64,000 nucleotides of DNA, taken from assembly GCA_002747825.1 (NCBI GenBank), contig PDQQ01000013.1:1-64000 (forward strand). The letters are read 5' to 3'. Shown one piece after another: positions 47,862 through 57,785 of this stretch. The translations under genes were made by a program, and so were the position numbers. The notes below the pieces were generated by a model. It did not search any database. It was not told the origin of the DNA and was given only the letters and a program-made list of their open reading frames with translations. Positions within the stretch are counted from its first letter, which is position 1; every line of letters starts with the position of its first letter. The DNA comes from Deltaproteobacteria bacterium. Lineage in GTDB: Bacteria; Desulfobacterota; Desulfobulbia; Desulfobulbales; Desulfocapsaceae.

Positions 47862-48809
47862 ATGAACATAAACTATGGAATGGAAATCGTCAGGGCCACG
47901 GAGATTGCGGCCCTCACCGCTGCCAGGATTCAGGGTCTTGGAGACCATAGAAATATCCTCAATCAGACCCGTAAGGCAATCGCCAAGACCTTACACCGCC
48001 TGCCGGTGACAGGTACGGTGATAAACGACCGATTTACAGGCAGGGAACAGATCTACCAGCTGCCCTCGACCATCGGCAGCGGCAGTGAAGAGACTGATCT
48101 GCTGGTTATTGCGCTTGAGGCCTACCACTCGGCGGCCAACGGACGCAACAATTCAACCTCGTACGCAGCCATTGCCAAGTCCGCCTCTTTGCAAAACGTC
48201 CCGAACCTCAGTATGTACAAGATGGTGGTTGGCGCCAAGGTTGGTGATGTGATCGATATTACCCAGCCACCAGCGAGAAACGTCAAGCGGGTTGCTCGAG
48301 CGCTGAGGAAATACACCGAAAATGTGACTGTCTGCATCCTCAACCACCACAGGCATAAGATGCTCATCGATGAGATCAGAAGCTGCGGGGCGCGCATCAA
48401 GCTTATTGAAGAGGGGGAGATCTCAGGCTGCCTCTCTGCAATAATGGGAGAAAAAGCAGATATTTATATCGGATATGGCTACGCCCATGAGGCGGTCTTT
48501 GTTGCCGCGGCCATCCGCTGCTTCGGAGGCTATTTCGAGGGAAAAATCATCTACGAAAACGAGCAGGAGTACCAGGAGGCAGAAGGCCACGGCATCAGCG
48601 ATTTTACAAAGATCTTTCGGGTTCAGGATCTTGTCAAGAGCAAGCAGGTGGCGATAGCCGGGACCGGCATCACCGACGGAGAGTTTCTCGAGGGGGTCCG
48701 CTTTACCCCGACCGGTGCGATCACAAACTCCTTTGTTGCCCGGGGGGAGAGCCGTACCTATCGGAGCCTCGAGACACGCCATTTCTTTGACTATAAGCCG
48801 GTATTCTAA
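47862..48809 (+). CDS. GlpX-like protein with altered metal-binding residues
   Basis: A 315-residue relative of class II fructose-1,6-bisphosphatase (GlpX, about 336 residues). Overall similarity is clear: EIVRATEIAALTAARIQGLGD, VVGAKVGDVIDITQPPA, VCILNHHRHKMLIDEI, and SRTYRSLETRHFFDYK match GlpX regions. Asp28 (Asp33 in E. coli) and Glu210 (Glu213) are kept. Two central metal-binding elements are not: the GEGE-DEAP loop reads INDRFTGREQ, and DP-I/L-EGT reads IALEAY (83-88), so the equivalent of Asp85 is isoleucine and the Gly-Thr is lost; the second glutamate remains as Glu86. It may be a regulatory pseudoenzyme or act on another substrate. A true class III enzyme is its neighbour. Confidence 0.75.
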   Translation: MNINYGMEIVRATEIAALTAARIQGLGDHRNILNQTRKAIAKTLHRLPVTGTVINDRFTGREQIYQLPSTIGSGSEETDLLVIALEAYHSAANGRNNSTSYAAIAKSASLQNVPNLSMYKMVVGAKVGDVIDITQPPARNVKRVARALRKYTENVTVCILNHHRHKMLIDEIRSCGARIKLIEEGEISGCLSAIMGEKADIYIGYGYAHEAVFVAAAIRCFGGYFEGKIIYENEQEYQEAEGHGISDFTKIFRVQDLVKSKQVAIAGTGITDGEFLEGVRFTPTGAITNSFVARGESRTYRSLETRHFFDYKPVF

Positions 48810-48848
48810 TACCGCCATCATATGTCCGCTTGCTTTTAAGGAGAGGCT

Positions 48849-49415
48849 GTGAATGAATTCATAAAAAAATATGAAGAAATCTGGAAAGATACCCCTGTTA
48901 GCCTTTTAGACAATTATAACTATCATCTCAAGCTCACAGAAAATCTTGACAACCTCAAGTCAGATAAGTTTGACTTTGAAAGTTTATATAAAATTGTTCT
49001 CTGGAAATTAAATCGTTTTCCCTATATTGAGCAGGATCTGATAAACCGCTTGAAAAACGTTTCTACAGTACAACCTCAACACCATGAGGAATGCGGTGAC
49101 CTTATCAAGGATTTACTGAAAACTCCAGGTATCGCTCTACCAATATCCAGCACAATATTACGGTTTTTAAACCCCAGAACATTTCAGATTATCGATGACA
49201 GAACATATCGAATTTTATTTCCTGGAAAAACGAAATATCCTTCAAAGGGGAAAAAAGTCACGGATAGTTATCTTAAAAAATCGGTTGAAATATATTTTAA
49301 ATATTTAGATAAAATTCATGAAATTTCTTCAGAAAAGCTTCCCTTTGAATATGCCGATCGTATTTTGTATCTTTTAGACATTAAGCTTGGCAACAAAATT
49401 GGGAGCAAAACATAA
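48849..49415 (+). CDS. A+T-rich hypothetical gene with HhH-GPD-like pattern
   Basis: A 188-residue cytosolic protein I cannot name. The GTG start at 48849 follows AAGGAG. The central segment LLKTPGIALPISSTILRFL...QIIDDRTYRIL resembles the helix-hairpin-helix plus catalytic-Asp region of HhH-GPD base-excision glycosylases (ID-x-R-x-Y/W pattern), but the likeness is short and no iron-sulfur site is present. The gene is clearly richer in A+T than the flanking bisphosphatase and dnaE genes, which suggests horizontal acquisition. Confidence 0.5.
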   Translation: MNEFIKKYEEIWKDTPVSLLDNYNYHLKLTENLDNLKSDKFDFESLYKIVLWKLNRFPYIEQDLINRLKNVSTVQPQHHEECGDLIKDLLKTPGIALPISSTILRFLNPRTFQIIDDRTYRILFPGKTKYPSKGKKVTDSYLKKSVEIYFKYLDKIHEISSEKLPFEYADRILYLLDIKLGNKIGSKT

Positions 49416-49593
49416 CAAATCATTCTACCGAATTTGTTACACTCAACTTTGGTGCTATGAGAACAATTCTTGTATTATAAATATTTTGTTCAATCCTGAA
49501 AGTGAAGGTTACAACAAAAACTTCACGGACTAGAGGTTTGAGCGAACCCGCTGAAGCTTGCCATGTAATCTACCATTGTGTGCAAAGAAAGGC

Positions 49594-50112
49594 ATGAGAG
49601 TGACCACCAACATCAGAAAAACGGATCTGATTCGTTTTAATGTGGCAATTCTGCCGACATTACGATCGACATATGTAACAGTTCTGGTTATTTCGCTATT
49701 CATATTTGGACTTATCTGTTGGAAAAACGGTATTCCCCAGACTCAGAGTGGCTGGATAAGGATTCTCCTGAGTTCTTTCGGGGGAGGTTTTTTCGGAATG
49801 TTGTTTGGCGTCGTCTTCTCAATGATTTCAATCCTGCTTATGTCATCTTCAAAAAACGGCATTCTTGGGCAACATGAATATTCGTTAAGCCCTGAAGGAC
49901 TCCATGAAAAAACCCCTGCGAACGAAGGTCTGAGCAGATGGTCTGGAATAACCAAGGTAAGAGTTGCAGGCCCATATCTGTTGTTTCAGATATCAGGCTG
50001 TTTATTCCATATTGTACCAGCCCGAAGTTTTCGCTCTGATGAGAGTTTTAATGAGTTTGTATCACTGTCAATTGAACACTGGCAAAAGGCACATAACAGG
50101 CAGGTCAAGTAG
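49594..50112 (+). CDS. YcxB-like membrane protein
   Basis: About 172 residues: two hydrophobic helices (about residues 20-40 and 55-85 from ATG 49594), then a soluble C-terminal part reading LSPEGLHEKTPANEGLSRWSGI-type sequence (LSPEGLHEKT, RWSGITKVR, YLLFQISGCLFHIVPARSF). This two-helix plus beta-domain layout is the YcxB-like family, whose function is unknown. GTG 49600 is an alternative start with better ribosome-binding-site spacing; ATG 49558 is also in frame. It lies between the A+T-rich gene and dnaE. Confidence 0.6.
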   Translation: MRVTTNIRKTDLIRFNVAILPTLRSTYVTVLVISLFIFGLICWKNGIPQTQSGWIRILLSSFGGGFFGMLFGVVFSMISILLMSSSKNGILGQHEYSLSPEGLHEKTPANEGLSRWSGITKVRVAGPYLLFQISGCLFHIVPARSFRSDESFNEFVSLSIEHWQKAHNRQVK

Positions 50113-50284
50113 GCTGCCCGCAGGTTCGCGCCTGTTACGCTGTTGATATACTCTCTTTTTCTCAACAAACAGCACAAGAGGCTTGCAGCATAAAAAATAC
50201 CAGCTATACTCAGATTCTCTCTTTTCGATCAATAGACACCACCAGGTTGGCCTACCACCCCTTTTAACTCGCAGGAACACAAAA

Positions 50285-53200
50285 ATGAGCGCAGGATTCA
50301 CCCATCTTCATCTCCACACACAGTACAGTCTCCTTGATGGGGCCATTCGTATCTCCGACCTTGTAGAAAAATGCAAGGCGTTTGATATGGATAGTGTCGC
50401 CGTTACCGACCACGGAGCGATGTTTGGCGCCCTGGAATTTTATATCAAGGCAAAAGAGGCCGGAATCAAACCAATTGTCGGCTGTGAATTCTATGTTGCT
50501 CCGGAGAGTAGACATATTCAAAAGGCTGTTGATGGCCAGAAGTCCTACCACCTTGTCCTGTTGGCAATGAACCATACGGGCTATAAGAACCTGATGAAAA
50601 TGGCATCAATCGCTCAGTTTGAGGGGTTTTACTATAAGCCGCGAATCGATATGGAGGTCCTCAAAGAGTACAACGAGGGCGTCATTGCGCTCACCGCCTG
50701 TCTTCAGGGTATCGTCCCCAACGCCATCCTGAAAAAGGATCTGCCAAGGGCCAGAAAAAAGGCCGAGGAGCTCTACGAGATTTTCGGCGACCGTCTCTAT
50801 TTTGAACTGCAGGAAAACGGGATCGCCGCCCAACAAAGTGTCAACGACGGGCTGAAAGAGCTCGGCCGGGAAATGGGCATCAAACTGGTTGCAACCAACG
50901 ACTGTCACTATCTTACCCGTGAGGAGGCCAAGGCCCACGAGCTGTTGCTCTGTCTGCAAACCGGGAAAACCATCAATGACCCGAAAAGGTTCAAGCTCCC
51001 CACCGAGGAGTTTTACTTTAAATCGGCCCAGGAGATGCGCACCAGCTTCGCCCACTGTCCCGAGGCCATTGCCTCGACCCAGGAGATCGCCGACCGCTGC
51101 AATCTTGAGATTGACTTTGGCAACTACTATTTTCCGAAATTCCCTGTCGAGGAAGGAGAAACCCTCGAGAGCATGTTCACAAAGGCCTGCTGGCAGGGGC
51201 TGGAAAACCGCTTTGCCAAGATGCAAGAGACGGCGGGCCTTGATGACGCCAAAAGACAGGTCTATACAGAGCGCCTGCAGGCAGAGATCGACGTTATTCT
51301 CAAGATGGGTTTTTCCGGCTATTTTCTTATCGTTGCCGATTTTATCAACTGGGCCAAAGACAGAAAAATCCCGGTAGGCCCAGGGCGGGGATCCGGGGCA
51401 GGCAGCCTCGCCGCCTATGCCATGTCCATCACCAATATTGACCCCATCCTCTACGACCTCATCTTTGAGCGGTTTTTGAATATTGAGCGAAAGTCGATGC
51501 CCGACTTTGATGTCGATTTCTGCCAGGAAAGACGCGGCGAGGTGATCGACTATATAAAAGAAAAATACGGCGGTTCCAGCCATGTTGCCCAGATCGTTAC
51601 CTATGGAAAGATGAAAACGCGCGGGGTTATCCGCGACGTCGGGCGGGTGCTCAACATGCCCTTTGGTGACGTGGACAAGGTGGCCAAGATGGTTCCCGAG
51701 ACGGAAAAAGTGACCGTGGACAAGGCCCTGCAGGCCGAACCCAAACTCCAGGAAGCGGTCAAAAATGACCCAAAGATCGCAGAACTGATCTCTTTTTCGC
51801 GAACCCTCGAAGGACTGGCCCGAAATACCTCAACCCATGCCGCGGGCATCGTTATTTCACCAACACCGCTCACAGACTATCTGCCGGTCTGCCGGGGTAT
51901 CAACGGTGAAACCCTGACCCAGTACGATATGAGCCATACCGAAAAGACCGGGCTGATCAAGTTTGACTTTCTCGGGCTGAAAACGCTGACGGTCATCGAC
52001 AAGACCCTTAAACATATCCAGCTCGACAAGGGTATCGAAATCGATATAGACAATATCCCGTTAGACGACAGCAAGGCCTTCGAGCTCCTCTGCAAAGGCA
52101 ATACACTCGGCGTTTTCCAGCTGGAAAGCTCGAATATGCGTGATCTGCTGATCAGGCTGGAACCCGAACAATTCAGTGATCTGATTGCCCTGGTCGCACT
52201 CTATCGGCCGGGCCCGATAAAGTCCGGGATGATCAACGATTTCATCGATACCAGACACGGGATCAAGGAGGCTGAATATCTGCTGCCGGAGATGGAGCCC
52301 ATCCTGAAAGAGACCTTTGGTTTGATTCTCTATCAGGAACAGGTCATGAAGATAGCCAACGTCCTTGCCAACTACTCGCTCGGCGACGCCGATATCCTGC
52401 GCAGGGCAATGGGCAAGAAGAAACACGACGTCATGGCCAACGAGAAAATAAAATTTCTCAAAGGGGCCAAAGACAACAATATCCCACCGGAGACGGCGGA
52501 GCAGATCTTTGACCTGATGGAGTATTTCTCAAGCTATGGCTTTAACAAGTCGCATTCGGCGGCCTATGCGATGGTCGCCTACCAGACCGCCTATCTCAAG
52601 GCACACTTTATGCCGCAGTTTATGGCCGCCCTGCTCTCGAGTGATATGAGCAACACGGACAAGGTGGTCTTGTATATCCACGAGTGCAAGGAACACAACA
52701 TCGAGGTGCTGCCTCCTGACATCAACCAGTCCGTCAAGGACTTCAATGTCAAAGAAGATGCGATCCGCTTTGGCATGGCCGCGGTAAAAAATGTCGGAGA
52801 AAATGCCCTTGACTGTATCCTCAAAGAACGCGAGAAAAACGGTCCCTTTACCTCAATCTCCGATTTCTGTAACCGTGTCGATTCACAAAAGGTCAACAGT
52901 CGTGTTATCGAGAGCCTCATTAAATCTGGATGTTTTGATTCCCTCGGCCATTACAGGTCGCAGAACCTTGCCATCCTCGAACAGGCCATGGAGCAGGCAA
53001 AGGCCGTACAGCGGGATATGCAAAGCGGCCAGATATCGCTGTTCACGGTTGCCCCCGAGATAACTCCTCCGGCAGCAATCTCACAGCTGCCGATGCCGGA
53101 TATTGCCGAATGGGATGACCAGGAAAAACTGAAATTTGAAAAGGAGACCGTCGGTTTCTATATCACCGGGCATCCCTTGGACAGATCGATCGATGAGATA

Positions 53201-53824
53201 AAAACAATCACCGACTGTACAATCCAGGATCTCAAAAGCCGAACTGAAGGCCAGGCGGTACGTATAGGCTGCCTGATTCGCACCTGCAGAAACCTCAAGA
53301 GCAAAAAGGGTGAATCGATGGCCATTCTCTCCGTGGAAGACCTCTTGGAGGCTTTGGAAGTCGTTGTTTTTCCAAAGACATACTCAGAATACGAGACGCT
53401 TCTCTCCACCACAGAGCCGGTGATTATCCAGGGCCGGCTGCAGCAGGAAGAGCGGGGGCCGAAAATTCTTGCTGAAACCATCCATTCACTGCCAGAGGCA
53501 AGGGCAGCCTTCACCGACAAGACCCATATCAAGCTGCATTACGACAAAATCTCACGGCAAAAGCTGGAAAAACTCAAAAAGACCTTCTACCAGCACTACG
53601 GCCCAAGCCCCCTACATCTCACCCTGCAGTTTTTCGGAAAGGGGGAAGTCGATTTTGAGCTTGCCGGAGACCTCGGTATCCGCCCATCTCAGGAGTTCAC
53701 AGACAGCGTCGAGGACATCCTGGACTATAAGGCTGTCAGCTTTACCCAAAAACCAATCCAGCTGAAAAAGCCCCAACGGCATTGGCAAAACAACGGCGAA
53801 AGGCAGAGTACAAGCCCAGGATAA
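50285..53824 (+). CDS. dnaE: DNA polymerase III alpha subunit
   Basis: Replicative polymerase catalytic subunit. The N-terminal PHP domain begins FTHLHLHTQYSLLDGAI; the polymerase catalytic acids lie in PDFDVDFCQERR (about residue 405), preceded by PVGPGRGSGAGSLAAY. The tandem helix-hairpin-helix and OB-fold regions follow, ending in a domain with FFGKGEVDFEL. From ATG 50285, after AGGA, it has 1179 residues, the usual size (E. coli 1160). The frame is open upstream to 50183 without family support. All PHP metal ligands visible at the start appear intact, though E. coli-type proofreading is by DnaQ. Confidence 0.96.
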   Translation: MSAGFTHLHLHTQYSLLDGAIRISDLVEKCKAFDMDSVAVTDHGAMFGALEFYIKAKEAGIKPIVGCEFYVAPESRHIQKAVDGQKSYHLVLLAMNHTGYKNLMKMASIAQFEGFYYKPRIDMEVLKEYNEGVIALTACLQGIVPNAILKKDLPRARKKAEELYEIFGDRLYFELQENGIAAQQSVNDGLKELGREMGIKLVATNDCHYLTREEAKAHELLLCLQTGKTINDPKRFKLPTEEFYFKSAQEMRTSFAHCPEAIASTQEIADRCNLEIDFGNYYFPKFPVEEGETLESMFTKACWQGLENRFAKMQETAGLDDAKRQVYTERLQAEIDVILKMGFSGYFLIVADFINWAKDRKIPVGPGRGSGAGSLAAYAMSITNIDPILYDLIFERFLNIERKSMPDFDVDFCQERRGEVIDYIKEKYGGSSHVAQIVTYGKMKTRGVIRDVGRVLNMPFGDVDKVAKMVPETEKVTVDKALQAEPKLQEAVKNDPKIAELISFSRTLEGLARNTSTHAAGIVISPTPLTDYLPVCRGINGETLTQYDMSHTEKTGLIKFDFLGLKTLTVIDKTLKHIQLDKGIEIDIDNIPLDDSKAFELLCKGNTLGVFQLESSNMRDLLIRLEPEQFSDLIALVALYRPGPIKSGMINDFIDTRHGIKEAEYLLPEMEPILKETFGLILYQEQVMKIANVLANYSLGDADILRRAMGKKKHDVMANEKIKFLKGAKDNNIPPETAEQIFDLMEYFSSYGFNKSHSAAYAMVAYQTAYLKAHFMPQFMAALLSSDMSNTDKVVLYIHECKEHNIEVLPPDINQSVKDFNVKEDAIRFGMAAVKNVGENALDCILKEREKNGPFTSISDFCNRVDSQKVNSRVIESLIKSGCFDSLGHYRSQNLAILEQAMEQAKAVQRDMQSGQISLFTVAPEITPPAAISQLPMPDIAEWDDQEKLKFEKETVGFYITGHPLDRSIDEIKTITDCTIQDLKSRTEGQAVRIGCLIRTCRNLKSKKGESMAILSVEDLLEALEVVVFPKTYSEYETLLSTTEPVIIQGRLQQEERGPKILAETIHSLPEARAAFTDKTHIKLHYDKISRQKLEKLKKTFYQHYGPSPLHLTLQFFGKGEVDFELAGDLGIRPSQEFTDSVEDILDYKAVSFTQKPIQLKKPQRHWQNNGERQSTSPG

Positions 53825-53901
53825 TTTCTCTATGCCAAGGCATCCAGACAGCCTCAACAAGCACCGATGAAGATATTCGCGAATAAAGAGTCCCCACAGA
53901 G

Positions 53902-54219
53902 CTATACTAAGGGGGGAATACGATGGTCGAGAAGGTCTATTTGGGCACTGAGATCGATGGGCGGAGCCTCGCCTCTACAGGAGATCTCAATCTCGGCAGC
54001 GACACCTGCGCACTCTTTGAGGCCAATGCTGAGGCAGGCCCCTTTTATTGTATGCGCGTATCGTTCGAGTTTTTCGTTGTCATCTTCTGCGTATGCCTCT
54101 TTGAGATGTTGCAGATGCTCCGACAGAGCCGAAAGGAGATCAGGAATCATCAACGCAACCTGATCTTCGGGGAGACCAAACTGGTTTATCAGATATTTTT
54201 TTATTTCCCGGACACTCAT
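53902..54219 (-). CDS. Stand-alone histidine phosphotransfer (Hpt) protein
   Basis: A 105-residue helical protein with the Hpt motif AHTIKGACLSIGL, in which His is the phosphate-accepting residue (about residue 56). Its upstream helix (YAEDDNEKLERYAHTI) and downstream helix also fit the four-helix bundle of Hpt domains. The second ATG (54219) has AAGGTGA at the right distance; ATG 54225 is the alternative. It is an orphan relay protein: no histidine kinase or response-regulator gene lies nearby. Confidence 0.8.
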   Translation of the reverse strand: MSVREIKKYLINQFGLPEDQVALMIPDLLSALSEHLQHLKEAYAEDDNEKLERYAHTIKGACLSIGLKECAGVAAEIEISCRGEAPPIDLSAQIDLLDHRIPPLV

Positions 54220-54378
54220 ATCCATTCACCTTGTACAATACAGCGAAAAGCTTCAGTCACACTGCGCAGGAAGAACAAACAACATTTCCTGCAAAAAAAG
54301 CCAAAAGGCGAGAATCTACCATGTATACAAGAAGCTTGTCCAGCGACTTTTGAAGTCAAACGATCGGCTACAATAACC

Positions 54379-55767
54379 ATGTGTTCCTCTTTTACCAAAG
54401 ATATTGCGGCCCTGATACGAAAAAACGCACTCGTCGAGGACGGGGAAGGGATCGTCGTCGCCGTCTCCGCAGGGGCAGACTCCACGGCCCTGCTCATAAG
54501 CCTCTCGGAGATGGCGTGCTATAATCTGATCGCAGCCTACATAGACCACGGCCTGCGACCGACAGAGGCAGAGCGGGAAATCTCCAGTCTCCAAGAGCTC
54601 TGTGCACAACGCGGCATACCGTTTAGCGTCCGCTCGGTTGAGGTCAAGAGACTCGTACAGCAAACCGGCCGGTCAACGGAAGATGCGGCACGAGAGCTGC
54701 GTTACAGGGCTCTGGAGGCGATCCGAACGGAAAACGGCTACGATACAATTGCGGTGGGCCATACTCTTGACGATCAGGTAGAAGAATTTTTTATTCGCCT
54801 GATCAGAGGCAGTGGCACCTGTGGTCTATCGGGGATGTCCCTGCGCCGAAAACAGATTATCCGGCCATTGCTGCACAAGAGCAGAGCGGAGATTGAAGAT
54901 TTTTTAACCGACAAGGGTCTTGCCTGGTGTACCGACTCATCCAACCTCTCCACAACCCTTTTACGAAACAGGATACGTCTCAATCTGCTTCCTGAGCTGG
55001 AGCAGCACTACAACCCGTCCCTGCGCAAAACCATCCTCCAGACCATGGACATACTCCGTGAGGAAGAGAGGTATATGAGAGAAAAAAGCCTGTCTGCCTA
55101 CCGGCAATGCGTGGCTGGCGATACCGGCAAAGGACGGCTGTCAATCGATCTTGACAGCTACCGCAGCTGCCACAAGTCTCTTCGCAGACGAATCGTAGAG
55201 CAATGCTGCTGGCAGTTGGGGGTTGGCCCTTCGTACACCAACAGAGAAGATGTCGACAAACTTGCTGCAGGTGAGAGTGGAAAAGAGCTGCATCTCTCCT
55301 GCGGGCTGCAGCTGATACGGCAGAACAGGACCCTAGTTCTGCAAAGGGTGGCCTTCTCAGGAAGAAGGCGATGGCGGCCAGCGGCCGACTACACACTGCC
55401 CATAGAGGGCCCGGGGAGCTATCTGCTCCCGGAGTTGGGGCTTGAGATCAGGCTGCAGATCTGTTCGCCAGAAAAGATCCCCAAAGAGGCTGGCCTGCTG
55501 ACCGTTGACAACGAGAAATGCCCTTTTCCGCTCACGGTACGGCCCTACCGGCCCGGAGAGCGTTTTACCCCGCACCGCGGCGGTGGACGCAAAAAAATAG
55601 CCCGCTATTTCAACGAAAAAAAACTCGACAAACGACGGCGAACCTCCTGGCCCATTCTCTTTCTCGACAATTCTGTTGTCGCCGTTATCGGGTATGCCGC
55701 AGACAGCAAATACAGGGCTGACAGCCATACTACATCAATATTGACCATTGGCCTTACCCACCGATAA
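54379..55767 (+). CDS. tilS: tRNA(Ile)-lysidine synthase
   Basis: Adds lysine to C34 of the minor tRNA(Ile) so that it reads AUA. The N-terminal PP-loop is VAVSAGADST (about residue 29), where most relatives have SGGxDS; Ala for the first Gly is a small deviation. Further family motifs are YIDHGLRP, VGHTLDDQVEEFFIRLIRGSG and RNRIR. The C-terminal TilS domains (FTPHRGGGRKKIARYFNEKK) are present. ATG 54379 gives 462 residues, near the E. coli protein (432). The frame runs open upstream over the antisense Hpt gene, which is not coding on this strand. Confidence 0.92.
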   Translation: MCSSFTKDIAALIRKNALVEDGEGIVVAVSAGADSTALLISLSEMACYNLIAAYIDHGLRPTEAEREISSLQELCAQRGIPFSVRSVEVKRLVQQTGRSTEDAARELRYRALEAIRTENGYDTIAVGHTLDDQVEEFFIRLIRGSGTCGLSGMSLRRKQIIRPLLHKSRAEIEDFLTDKGLAWCTDSSNLSTTLLRNRIRLNLLPELEQHYNPSLRKTILQTMDILREEERYMREKSLSAYRQCVAGDTGKGRLSIDLDSYRSCHKSLRRRIVEQCCWQLGVGPSYTNREDVDKLAAGESGKELHLSCGLQLIRQNRTLVLQRVAFSGRRRWRPAADYTLPIEGPGSYLLPELGLEIRLQICSPEKIPKEAGLLTVDNEKCPFPLTVRPYRPGERFTPHRGGGRKKIARYFNEKKLDKRRRTSWPILFLDNSVVAVIGYAADSKYRADSHTTSILTIGLTHR

Positions 55768-55784
55768 AGACGGTTTGACACAAA

Positions 55785-57719
55785 TCAAGACCTCTTCTTC
55801 CGCAATATCCTCTTGTCTCCGACCCGCCTGGTAATCTTTTCCCTGTCGAGATATTCAAGTATCGGTATGGAAAATTTTCTGGTCAGCCCGGTCAGCTCCT
55901 TGAAGGCCGGGGTATCTATCTCACCATGGGCCTCAATATGCCGCTGTACCGAATCGATAAGAGGATCGATAACCTCTTTGGCGTAGTAGAGCGATTCGTT
56001 GATCTTGCGCAGTCTCTTCTCCCGCACATTGACGGCGATAAGCTCCCGCACCATCTTTTCCGGATAGTCGGCAAAGCGGGCGAGGGTCTCTTTGATGGTC
56101 GGGGTGGAGAGACCGCTTTTTCGATACCAGGCATTGAGTTCAGCCTGCAGCTGTTCTTCATCCGCCTGCAGGGTCACCCTATGCTCGGGAAGACGCACCA
56201 CCGAATCTTCCTGGATGACCTGATTTTTACGCAACAGATCGCTGATACAATAGGTATAGAGCTTATCATCGATTCTCCGACCAACCCCGGTACGCAGCTC
56301 TTCCTTTGACAGGCCGGGCAGCAGCGGAAACTTTTTATGAAAACTGGCAAGATACTCGACAAAGAGCCCTTTGATATGCTCCGTTATCTCAAAGCTGACA
56401 AACCGTTGGATCACTGAATCGACAACAACAATTTTCTTTGCAGATATCGGCTGTTGCAGGACTTTTTTCAGTCTGTTGCCAAAGATGCCAAGCCGCACAC
56501 CAAGCTGATCGGCGGTCAACCCCTGCTCACGGCTCTCCTGCAGAAAAAACAAGATCTTATCCTCATCACTACCATCCTTCAAGATCTGGTAGAGCCGCCG
56601 ATTATACTCCCGGTCGGCCGCTGACAGCCTTTTTCTCTTACGCGGCGAGACATTGCCGTAAACGGTTCCCCCACCAACGGTCACCACTGGAGAATAACTG
56701 CGAACGACATAGTTATCTCCGGGCCAGACCACGGCCTTCTCCTCGAGCAGGAGCTGCACCACAGCCTCTTCACCGGGCTGCAACACATCTCTATCGAGAA
56801 GGGAGACCCTGCCAATGATTTCCGAGGTTCCCAGATGCACCCTCAACCGCGCTCTATGCTTGAGTGGTTTGCTGTTTGCACCAAGATACAACAGACGACA
56901 ATCGAGCATATAACTCGGTTCCATGGTCTTTTCAGGGGCAACAACCATCCCCCTGTGTATTTCATCTACCCCGACTCCCTGCAGATTGATGGCGGTTCTA
57001 TGCCCGGCCTCCACTTCAGCGACCGCCGATGAATGGACCTGCAGCCCACGCACCTTTGCCACCCTTGTGCCGGGATACAGCTGCAGATCGGCGCCAAGGG
57101 CCGTTCGTCCGGATATCGAGGTACCGGTAACCACAGCCCCAAAACCCTTCATCGCAAAGATTCGATCCACCGCCAGACGAAAAGGGCCATGCGCCTCCTG
57201 AAAATCATGGCCCTTGACGATGTTGTTGATGGTGTGCCGAACCTCCTCGATTCCTTCACCGCTGGTCGAAGAGACCTTGAGTATCGGTGCGTCTTCAAGA
57301 AAGGACCCCTGACAAAAACTCTCGATCTCTTCACTCACCATCTCCAGCCATTCGGCATCCACAAGATCGATCTTGGTAACCACAACAAGCCCCTGACGCA
57401 CCCCCATAAGCCGGCAGATCTCAAAATGTTCGACCGTCTGCGGCATAATACCCTCGTCCGCAGCCACAACGAAGGCGAGGATATCGATACCGGAAACCCC
57501 GGAAACCATGGTTTTGACAAATTTTTCATGGCCGGGTACATCGACGATACCGACCCTGTGCCCACAGGCAAGATCGAGGTAGGCAAAACCCAGTTCGATG
57601 GTAATGCCCCGCTTTTTTTCCTCTTGAAGGCGATCCGTCTCAAAACCAGTCAGCGCACGTATAAAACTGGTCTTTCCATGGTCCACATGGCCCGCGGTTC
57701 CTAGGACAATTTCTCGCAT
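55785..57719 (-). CDS. selB: Selenocysteine-specific elongation factor
   Basis: GTPase that brings selenocysteyl-tRNA to UGA codons carrying a SECIS hairpin. The EF-Tu-like part has [12 protein letters not shown] (G1), DVPGHEKF (G3) and TKIDLVD (G4); domains II-III follow, and the C-terminal half contains the four winged-helix domains that bind SECIS RNA (ends [14 protein letters not shown]). At 644 residues it matches SelB (E. coli 614). The formate dehydrogenase in this window is a direct client. selA, selD and tRNA-Sec were not found in the window. Confidence 0.95.
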   Translation of the reverse strand: MREIVLGTAGHVDHGKTSFIRALTGFETDRLQEEKKRGITIELGFAYLDLACGHRVGIVDVPGHEKFVKTMVSGVSGIDILAFVVAADEGIMPQTVEHFEICRLMGVRQGLVVVTKIDLVDAEWLEMVSEEIESFCQGSFLEDAPILKVSSTSGEGIEEVRHTINNIVKGHDFQEAHGPFRLAVDRIFAMKGFGAVVTGTSISGRTALGADLQLYPGTRVAKVRGLQVHSSAVAEVEAGHRTAINLQGVGVDEIHRGMVVAPEKTMEPSYMLDCRLLYLGANSKPLKHRARLRVHLGTSEIIGRVSLLDRDVLQPGEEAVVQLLLEEKAVVWPGDNYVVRSYSPVVTVGGGTVYGNVSPRKRKRLSAADREYNRRLYQILKDGSDEDKILFFLQESREQGLTADQLGVRLGIFGNRLKKVLQQPISAKKIVVVDSVIQRFVSFEITEHIKGLFVEYLASFHKKFPLLPGLSKEELRTGVGRRIDDKLYTYCISDLLRKNQVIQEDSVVRLPEHRVTLQADEEQLQAELNAWYRKSGLSTPTIKETLARFADYPEKMVRELIAVNVREKRLRKINESLYYAKEVIDPLIDSVQRHIEAHGEIDTPAFKELTGLTRKFSIPILEYLDREKITRRVGDKRILRKKRS

Positions 57720-57745
57720 ATCAACAACAATTTCATAAAAGTAAA

Positions 57746-57760
57746 AGGGTCACCCTTTCC
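57746..57760 (-). terminator. Small hairpin after the MBL hydrolase gene
   Basis: On the minus strand AAAGGG-tga-CCCTTT is followed by TACTTTTATG, 26 bp after the stop of the MBL gene and before selB. The short stem and interrupted U-tract make it a weak terminator at best. Confidence 0.35.
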
Positions 57761-57785
57761 TCAAACAACAAGCCCATCGGCACAA

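Noticed and set aside
50606..51583. Minus-strand frame of about 325 codons opposite dnaE
   Set aside because: Antisense to the polymerase domain; composition mirrors the dnaE codons.
53923..54378. N-terminal extension of TilS over the Hpt gene
   Set aside because: The family begins near ATG 54379, and the antisense Hpt gene accounts for this stretch.
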